Below, piece by piece: positions 26,624 through 33,640 of a stretch of 33,640 nucleotides of DNA (position 1 is the first letter of the stretch; each line of letters opens with the position of its first letter). The translations under genes and the position numbers were made by a program. The stretch covers positions 12,389-46,028 of the forward strand of contig JABDDE010000010.1 of the NCBI GenBank assembly GCA_013287775.1, read 5' to 3'. The notes under the pieces were generated by a model. That model was not told the DNA's origin and ran no database searches. It saw only the letters and a program-made list of their open reading frames with translations. Origin of the DNA: Chlamydiota bacterium. GTDB lineage: Bacteria > Chlamydiota > Chlamydiia > Chlamydiales > FEN-1388.

Positions 26624-29600
26624 TCACAGCAAAGGTGGAAGTGTTCTTTCTTCTTGTAGTTCTTGCCTGAGCGAGGTGAGAAATTGGGAATGGTCGGTAG
26701 TAAAAAATGCTTCATTGATATGAGAGATGTGGCGCTCTGGGGCTTCTACACAGGTAACAACTAAAGACTCCTCACGAGTGACTCCCTGAGCGGTACGTAT
26801 TTCTTGTACTCGGTCCTCATAACGTTTTTTGTGTCGAATAAGGGTTGAAAGGTGGTCGAGGCATCTTCTGAAAGCAGGGGAATACGTTGTGGCAGTGGAA
26901 AGTTCCTGGAGTTGTAATTTTAAGTGTGGGAGTGGGAGTGAAAGAAGCTCTCGAAGGTCATCTTTTTCAGAATCTGGTATATTGTCGAATTCTTCTACGA
27001 AGGTGTTCCATGAAAGAGTAAATGTACTTTTGAGTTCGTTTATTTCGTGGTATATTTCATTTTTCACATGCATAAGCCGGTTTTGTAAGATAGGAGCGCG
27101 AAGTGGAGCGATTGCAAGGGTGTTAATTCCGGCTATAGATGGTACGTCTTCCATAGTAGCATCCGACCATAATTCGTCCCGGCTGAGCATGATGTGTTGC
27201 CATTTTCCTGAAACAGAGAGGAGAAAGCAGAAGTCTTGGGGGACTGATCTATTTCCGACTCGTGTTTCATAATTTGTGTCAGCGTAGCGTATGAGCACAT
27301 TGTTTGTAAGATCGGGATGATCTCTGTGTAATGCTTGCATACATACAATTTCTAACCTATTAAATCTCTTCTTTTCATCAGTATTACTATATGCCATACG
27401 TGCATCATAGAGAGCTTTTTGTACGGTGCTCTGGACGTGCTGTATATATTCATAGAGAGTGGTGATGGTATTAGGAGGATGTTCGATCGTTCGTTCTGTT
27501 TCTTGTCTGATTGCATCAGGTACTCCCGTTATATAATTTCGTGCCCATTGTTGTATGGCATTTTTTGTATTACCATATCCACTTAAAGGCAGTCTCTGAA
27601 GCTCCCGGGTTCTTTCCAAAGTCCATTTGTCGAAGTCAAGAATATCATGAGGAATGGCAGAGGGAATACGGTGCGCAGTAAAAAGATAGGCATGCCCAGG
27701 GGATTCTGTAGGGGTGTCTTTAGAGGTGAGGGGAGAGTAAAACATGGGAACAAGGATTTCTGGTTGAAAATTTTCAGATATTCCTTGTTGTTGAGCCCAC
27801 GTAACTTGCATATCTCGTATGGATTTGGCTTGTTGTAGAATATTGCATATTACTGTTTGTGGCCCGACCTTTTTTAGAAAGAGGTATTCGTCTTCTTCCG
27901 GTCGTACCACTTGGCAAAAAATAGGATTGTCAATTCTCTTCAAGATAAAATTCCAAGGGGAGACAACGGGTGAGGAGTCTATGTGAAAGAACTTTTGCAT
28001 TTCTTGTTGCATACCTGTTGGAGTCACCGTTTCTGGGGCAGCTAATAGGTTTGCGAATGCTGTATCACCCATGGTATTGGCAATATCATGAAAAAGATTT
28101 CTTAACTTCTCTGCAAAATTCTCCTGCGTTACTCTAATGAGATCAGGGCCTTCATGAACATACAATTGATAAGAAGGATCAGTAGCGGAGGGATCATTTC
28201 GATTAATCTCTGTTAATAAACGAAATTGAGCAAGTAGAGAGAATGGTATCGGGGATGAGAGAAGGGCCTCCCTGGTTGGATCGTCGGTAATATGTGTAAT
28301 GGCAGCGAGTGTGGAGGGTAATGTCGAGAAGCGCAAGGCATAGGATTTAAATGTTAATAAAAGAGAGCAAAAAAACCGACGATAGGCACTGTGGGTACTG
28401 GAATCGAAGTTTTCCTCAAATGGCGGAATCGCGAGTTCCATAATCGCATTATCCAGGGTACGAGCAAGGGGCATTTCATTTTCTGCTGCAATAAGATCAC
28501 AAGCTTGTTGGAACACCTCCTCATTTCTGGGTGTTCGTTGAGCAGCGGGCATGAGTAGGTTAAAAATAGCCCATAATGTGAGCTTTGTGTTTGAGGTGTT
28601 TGCGGTATCTTGTGCTATTGAAATCGCTGCTTCTAACCGAGATATAAATGCAGCCTCTCCCTCTAGAGGGCTTTTAAAGAGTCTGCACGCTCGCTCTACA
28701 TGTGGCAGGAGAAAGAGATTTTGCCGTATGTTCCCAGCAGTAGTACTGCTTGTTTGTACGATTGGTTGTATCAGGAGGTATCGGAAAGAATGAGGGATTC
28801 CTGGAAAGCTCCTTTGTCGTCCTTGAATTTCATAGGAAATACTCCCCGTTTCAAGAAGCTCTCGCTGCTGGTCAACGACAAGATGGAGGGCGGACAGACG
28901 CTGTCGTATGCTTAATGAATATGTGTGACAAGTCCCTGATCCTTGTTGTCTCCAGCGGGCAAGAACGGTTGCAAGGCGGACCTTTTGCACATCTGCTCTT
29001 GTGATCGGTGTTGTTTCTGAAAGCCCAAGATGGATACGTATGATTTTTTCTCCAGTAGATGAGAGCGGAAATGTATCTAATCGTGCAAAAATTCGATTGA
29101 GGGTGTTTTGGGGATCATCAATACGGAATTTCATAAGAACATTTGCCATGTAGGTATCGAAGTCAGAGCGATGCGACGAGGGAGTTTCTGGAGGGATGAG
29201 ACAGAGCTCTGCATCTTGTATAAGGGCGCGATTAAGGGAGCCGCCAGGACGAATAAGAAGCTTGGCAACTTGATCTGCATACCTATTTTCAAAAATACGC
29301 ATTGGATTTTCTAGGACATTAGGATGAGGCGCCTCTGGGTGCATAGTGTTTCTGAGCGCAGTCATAGTGGTTCGTGTTATAAACTGCATACTATCCAAGA
29401 GTTCCACAAAGGGCATAGTTGTGCTGCCTGAAATTGCTGTATTAAGAGTGGCCTGCAGTTCATTTCGTTTGTGATCAAAGAGGAATAAAAATCTGGCAAG
29501 ATGAGTTTGAATATCGGCCGCACTTTCTGCTCCGCGAGCAAGACGACCCATAAGTTTAAGACAGAAAAATTCGGCATGAGGCAGGCTTTGTGTCTCTTGC

Positions 29601-32600
29601 ATTGCGGCATGAATTTGCAGCATAAGGGCATGCATGGGGCCATTTTGTGTGAGGTTAAGCTCCCGAACGAAGTCTTGAATCATGGTGGCCATTTTGCTGG
29701 TTTTATTCGTCACATTCGCAGCTGTCAAATCATGACAATAAAGGGCAAAGAAAAAACGAATAGAGCGTGGCGTGTCATGTCCGGAAGTAGTCTTCCAGGC
29801 TTGCAGAAGCTCTGCACAAGAGTTGCCGCTCTCTATTGCCTGTTGCATGGCATTTTGGATATCTCGAAAATGGGTTGTCAGTGGTTTTTGCGCAGCTGTT
29901 TGTGTAAATAGCGTAAGAGCTGAGGATTTGGTAATACTGGTGGCTGGGGGCACTGTAGAAGAAGATGAAGGTGCAGAGGTTGATGGGGGAACTTGTTCTG
30001 TTTGAATATCACTCATTTGCTGGATATGTTGTAGTCTTGTAGTTACTTCTTCCATAAAAGCGCGCACGCCTATCTGTGCGATACCTTTCATGTCTTGATA
30101 CCTTGCGCAGCCCATTTGTTCTTCCAGTGTTTTAAGTTCATGCATAAGTCGCAGTATATCCTCGTCACTTCTGTAAATTTGCCTTTCAAACCATTGGAGT
30201 TTCAGGAGCGCACAGCAATATTGCTGTTCTAACGAAAATGGCCGTGGGGATGCTATAGCGAGCGCGAACCCCAAGCATTCTGGATGCACAATGGGTGTGT
30301 TGATGAGTGCCCCAAGAGAATTTGAGGAAAAGGCGCTTGTCAGCGTTTCTATGTTTTGTACCCAGCTGCGAGCGAGCTCACAATTTCTGAGAGTTCTGGC
30401 CCTCCCTGCAGTGGTTTGCGGCAGAGTATTCGTGGGTTGTGATATCTCATCGATACGGCGTCGCACTTCTTGAGGCGTCTCTTGTGCACATAAAGCAACG
30501 AAAGCAGCATGGTTGCCCTCACCGAGCTCTTGTATAGCTGCTTTTGTATGAGCAGTAGTATGCATATTGGTAAGGAATCTCTCTCTATCTGGAAAATAGG
30601 CGCACATTTCAGTATATATTGCTTTTGCGGATGGTAGCTTATTCAAGAATAGAGCACGCTGTGTATAATACTCTTCTCTTTTTACAGCATCTGTAGAGCG
30701 CAGAGCAAGTGGATACCGCTGCTCCACACGATAGAGATGCTCTAATATTAGAAATTTTTCTAATTTGTGCCTAACATCTGATGACAATGTAATGCTGACT
30801 CTTTCATCATCAGTCATTTGACACATGAGATTTAATATTTCTGAGAGTGTGGTCGCAGTGGGTGGCTTGCCTGCGAGGTATTCAATGCGGGCCCGAGCAT
30901 GTACTGTCCACAAAGAACGATTTTCCGCGAATAATGAAGAGATGACGGCCTGATCTGGAATCGTTTCTTGGAGCGCCTCAAAGTTTACTCTTCTTTCAGG
31001 GTCATTGGCAGGCCTATTCTGATGGTCGCTGTGTGCGCGGAGAAGGACGAGATAATTGATTTCTCTTTCAAGCCTTTCATGAAAATTGGCGGAGTCAGGG
31101 CGTTGTAGGTCATATATCGCGTACAGCTCTTGCCGCTGCTGGGTTGAGGAGGGTATATTGAGAAGGGCAGTCATATATTGGGCATGCTTGCGATGGTATT
31201 CAGCTATTTCCTCAGCAGTATGGGAAGGTTTTGATGCATATGAGGTTTCGAGATCTTGAAGTTGGTTGAGTAGTGACAGTGCCTCGAGCCTGTTGTGTAT
31301 GTCACGTAATTCGGCACCCATAGCAGTGGATTGAAACTCTGTTACCATTCTTCGAAATGTTGGGGTGTTTAACGATAGAAGGCGCGTATTTTTTTGTTGT
31401 AGATAGGTTTGGCTTGCTTGAAGAGTAACAGGACCGCGTTTGCGAAGATTTGTAAACTCACTATCAAGTATTTTAAATTCGTTCATTTGTCTTATATGTT
31501 GTAGTTTTAAAGTTACTTCATTCATAAACGTGCGCATATCTATCTGTGCGACACCTTCCAAGTTTTGATATCTTGCGCAGCCCATTTGTCCTTCTAGTGT
31601 TTCAAGTTCACGCATTAGCTGCAGTATATCAGCTCCGCTTCGGCTGCTTTGTCTTTCAAGCCATTGGAGTTTTAGGAGCGCGCAAGCCAATTGCTGTTCT
31701 AACGAAAATGGCCGTGGGGATGCTACAGCGAGCGCAAGCCCCAAACACTCTGGATGCACAATGGGTGTATTGACGAGTATCTGGAGAGAATTTGAGGAAA
31801 AGGCATTTGTCAGCATTTCTATGTTTTGTATCCAGCGGTGCGCAAGCTCGCAATTTATGAGTGTAGATGCCCTTTCAGGCGTATTTGGGGGTAGATTAGT
31901 TGTGCTCTGAGAGAGTTCACTAATACAGCGTCGCATTTCTTGAGGCGTCTCTTGCGCACATAAAGCAATGAAAGCAGCATAGCGGCCTTGACCGAGCTCT
32001 TGTATGGCTGCTTTTGTAAGAAGACGTATTTCATGATTTTTAAGTATCTGGAACATATTTGCAGGGATAGATTCTCTCGAGCTGAGGATGGTTCTAAAGT
32101 CGCTTATAGTAGTCTCACTCAAGAGTCTAGTTGGTATAAGGCAGTCAGGATAATGTGTCAAGAGAAAATGCTCGAAGTCGGCTGGAGTATTGGTATTCAT
32201 GGCTTGCTGCATTGCTACGAGCTTTTGATATAAATCATGGAGATTTCCGAAATAGGGGTTGTCGTCGTCGATTTCCCATTGCATATAGCGATGCCACTCT
32301 GTTGGATGAGTGTGCGCAAATGCATAATACCTTCTAAGATCCTCATCGCGAATAATAGAGTTAAATTGTACCTGCAAGCGTAGATCACGAATATCATTGC
32401 AGAGAGATGCGTTAGTTAGGATAGCGTCGTCTCTTTCCAGTGCCTGAACGACTGCTATTGCATCGGCTTGAGAAAGTGGACGAACGAAATTGCGAAGTAA
32501 GAGATTACGCTCTTCTTGGTTATTATTAGATGTGAGGGTTTGTTTTATTGCTATTAATCTATTAAGATCTGAAAATCTGTACTCACGTCCTGAGCTTGCC

Positions 32601-33313
32601 ACGTATCCTTTATATACAACGTCCAAGGTTACACGATCGCATTTGAGCAATGTCTCACAATAACTGGTTGGATCATTGTTTTGGATAGCCCGTACGAGGC
32701 CTACAGAGAGAGCGAGATGTCCACAAAATGTGCGTGCTGTAGCTGCATTATTATTTGTTGTTATAAACTGCTCAACCAGTGCTTGATATCGAGCTTCTGA
32801 CACGTTCGTGCGCGCCGTTATAAATGCTTGTATCATTTGATAATATTCGCGCAGTGTGGCAGTCTCGGTAGCTGAGGGAGATCTATTTTGCGTGCTGCAC
32901 TGAGATAGTATGTCACGACATTCTTGTTCCCTTCCCTGAAGTAGGCGCAAGCGTTGTAAAACATCTTGTTCTGCTGGCGACCAGTGGCGCACTACACGTA
33001 CCTCTGCCTCTTCTGTTTCGCGGCCATGCCTTCCAAGTACTGACTGGGTCTGCTGCTGCGTAAGTAAATTCTGCCGTCTTTGCTGTTCGCTCTGAGATTG
33101 TGTGCGCCGCGGGATAAGAAACCTTCGTGGTGGCGGGGTTTGCGCCGGCAGTGGTGTTGTGGATGCCGAAATTGCCCCCTGTATTCGCCTCTGTTTCGCT
33201 GCAGACACTTCGGACTCAGGTCTTTCACGCCTTTTTCTTGAAACGCGCTGCGATGGCTGAGAGGGCTGCGAAGGCAAAGGTGCCGATAATGAAGAGCCTG
33301 GAGTAACTGTCAT
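26624..33313 (-). CDS. Very large (2229 aa) hypothetical protein with a ~190-aa internal duplication and a basic, Pro/Ser/Gln-rich N-terminus
   Basis: Single uninterrupted 6.69-kb ORF; two copies of TKAAIQELG.G..AAF.ALCAQETPQE.RR...CARYQ....AQI..R.FM.EVT..LQHI.QM. Confidence 0.9.
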   Translation of the reverse strand: MTVTPGSSLSAPLPSQPSQPSQRVSRKRRERPESEVSAAKQRRIQGAISASTTPLPAQTPPPRRFLIPRRTQSQSEQQRRQNLLTQQQTQSVLGRHGRETEEAEVRVVRHWSPAEQDVLQRLRLLQGREQECRDILSQCSTQNRSPSATETATLREYYQMIQAFITARTNVSEARYQALVEQFITTNNNAATARTFCGHLALSVGLVRAIQNNDPTSYCETLLKCDRVTLDVVYKGYVASSGREYRFSDLNRLIAIKQTLTSNNNQEERNLLLRNFVRPLSQADAIAVVQALERDDAILTNASLCNDIRDLRLQVQFNSIIRDEDLRRYYAFAHTHPTEWHRYMQWEIDDDNPYFGNLHDLYQKLVAMQQAMNTNTPADFEHFLLTHYPDCLIPTRLLSETTISDFRTILSSRESIPANMFQILKNHEIRLLTKAAIQELGQGRYAAFIALCAQETPQEMRRCISELSQSTTNLPPNTPERASTLINCELAHRWIQNIEMLTNAFSSNSLQILVNTPIVHPECLGLALAVASPRPFSLEQQLACALLKLQWLERQSSRSGADILQLMRELETLEGQMGCARYQNLEGVAQIDMRTFMNEVTLKLQHIRQMNEFKILDSEFTNLRKRGPVTLQASQTYLQQKNTRLLSLNTPTFRRMVTEFQSTAMGAELRDIHNRLEALSLLNQLQDLETSYASKPSHTAEEIAEYHRKHAQYMTALLNIPSSTQQRQELYAIYDLQRPDSANFHERLEREINYLVLLRAHSDHQNRPANDPERRVNFEALQETIPDQAVISSLFAENRSLWTVHARARIEYLAGKPPTATTLSEILNLMCQMTDDERVSITLSSDVRHKLEKFLILEHLYRVEQRYPLALRSTDAVKREEYYTQRALFLNKLPSAKAIYTEMCAYFPDRERFLTNMHTTAHTKAAIQELGEGNHAAFVALCAQETPQEVRRRIDEISQPTNTLPQTTAGRARTLRNCELARSWVQNIETLTSAFSSNSLGALINTPIVHPECLGFALAIASPRPFSLEQQYCCALLKLQWFERQIYRSDEDILRLMHELKTLEEQMGCARYQDMKGIAQIGVRAFMEEVTTRLQHIQQMSDIQTEQVPPSTSAPSSSSTVPPATSITKSSALTLFTQTAAQKPLTTHFRDIQNAMQQAIESGNSCAELLQAWKTTSGHDTPRSIRFFFALYCHDLTAANVTNKTSKMATMIQDFVRELNLTQNGPMHALMLQIHAAMQETQSLPHAEFFCLKLMGRLARGAESAADIQTHLARFLFLFDHKRNELQATLNTAISGSTTMPFVELLDSMQFITRTTMTALRNTMHPEAPHPNVLENPMRIFENRYADQVAKLLIRPGGSLNRALIQDAELCLIPPETPSSHRSDFDTYMANVLMKFRIDDPQNTLNRIFARLDTFPLSSTGEKIIRIHLGLSETTPITRADVQKVRLATVLARWRQQGSGTCHTYSLSIRQRLSALHLVVDQQRELLETGSISYEIQGRQRSFPGIPHSFRYLLIQPIVQTSSTTAGNIRQNLFLLPHVERACRLFKSPLEGEAAFISRLEAAISIAQDTANTSNTKLTLWAIFNLLMPAAQRTPRNEEVFQQACDLIAAENEMPLARTLDNAIMELAIPPFEENFDSSTHSAYRRFFCSLLLTFKSYALRFSTLPSTLAAITHITDDPTREALLSSPIPFSLLAQFRLLTEINRNDPSATDPSYQLYVHEGPDLIRVTQENFAEKLRNLFHDIANTMGDTAFANLLAAPETVTPTGMQQEMQKFFHIDSSPVVSPWNFILKRIDNPIFCQVVRPEEDEYLFLKKVGPQTVICNILQQAKSIRDMQVTWAQQQGISENFQPEILVPMFYSPLTSKDTPTESPGHAYLFTAHRIPSAIPHDILDFDKWTLERTRELQRLPLSGYGNTKNAIQQWARNYITGVPDAIRQETERTIEHPPNTITTLYEYIQHVQSTVQKALYDARMAYSNTDEKKRFNRLEIVCMQALHRDHPDLTNNVLIRYADTNYETRVGNRSVPQDFCFLLSVSGKWQHIMLSRDELWSDATMEDVPSIAGINTLAIAPLRAPILQNRLMHVKNEIYHEINELKSTFTLSWNTFVEEFDNIPDSEKDDLRELLSLPLPHLKLQLQELSTATTYSPAFRRCLDHLSTLIRHKKRYEDRVQEIRTAQGVTREESLVVTCVEAPERHISHINEAFFTTDHSQFLTSLRQELQEERTLPPLL
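30010..30560 (-). repeat. Internal duplication unit (C-terminal copy) of the 2229-aa ORF
   Basis: Protein and nucleotide similarity to 31486-32020. Confidence 0.85.
31486..32020 (-). repeat. Internal duplication unit (N-terminal copy) of the 2229-aa ORF
   Basis: As above; offset ~1.46-1.47 kb. Confidence 0.85.
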
Positions 33314-33510
33314 GATATATACATATATTTTAATTTCATTTTAACAAATAGATATTAAATTAAAAGAAAAATTTTATTGATCAGTATATTGGTTAATGAC
33401 TGTATCAGGCTGGTTTCTTTGTGTCGGCCTTTCAGGCCTCTATTATTTGTTTTTTGGCCAGGCCTTCGGCCTGGCCACCCAGGGTTTAGTCGCCCCTCCG
33501 GGGCTCCTGC

Positions 33511-33615
33511 ACCCTGGGCTATACATATTTCGGCCCTACGGGCCTTTACCAGGGCTATAGACTGGTTTCCTGCCAATCTATGGCTTCCCCCACCCTGGTT
33601 TCCCAGGGCGTAGCC
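33511..33615. repeat. R3 intergenic repeat, copy 2, abutting an R1-like end (ggtgtcaacttaaagaa) at 33619
   Basis: tttcggccctacgggcctttaccagggctatagactggtttcctgccaatctatggcttcccccaccctggtttcccagg. Confidence 0.8.
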
Positions 33616-33640
33616 CCAATGGTGTCAACTTAAAGAAATT

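Overview
The window is a mosaic of accessory DNA around a small conserved core. I used only the supplied sequence and ORF track; no database searches were run. (1) Positions 1-7030 hold an expanded paralogue cluster. It contains Ser-rich proteins with a conserved NPWKLS...CxxC...Cx4C domain, 4-nt overlapped (ATGA) with a protein that looks like a clan-CD (caspase/CHAT-like) Cys-peptidase domain fused to Sel1 repeats. The cluster is partly duplicated, deleted and pseudogenised, and it carries a toxin-antitoxin (TA) pair and intergenic repeats. (2) Positions 7338-11560 hold a Ser-rich putative beta-propeller protein, a RelB/YafQ-type TA pair, an OsmC-family protein and an alpha/beta hydrolase. 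(3) Positions 11974-14955 hold a Ser-rich hypothetical protein, a solitary HicB-like antitoxin and a eukaryotic-type protein tyrosine phosphatase, plus a displaced fragment of that phosphatase. (4) A hairpin array at 15116-15436 precedes hemN-hemG/hemY, a second RelE/ParE-like TA pair, a MITE-like inverted-repeat element and clpC. (5) On the minus strand are a two-permease plus ATPase ABC-2 system, an AAA-ATPase-like/PD-(D/E)XK protein and a 2229-aa hypothetical protein. At least four dispersed intergenic repeat families were recognised by eye. The hemN-hemG order, ClpC, Sel1 proteins, PTP and AAA-ATPase-like protein suggest a host-associated, possibly Chlamydiae-like bacterium, but taxonomy is inference only. 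Best candidates for an undescribed system: the Cys-cluster protein / caspase-like-Sel1 operon, and the dispersed hairpin/repeat families.
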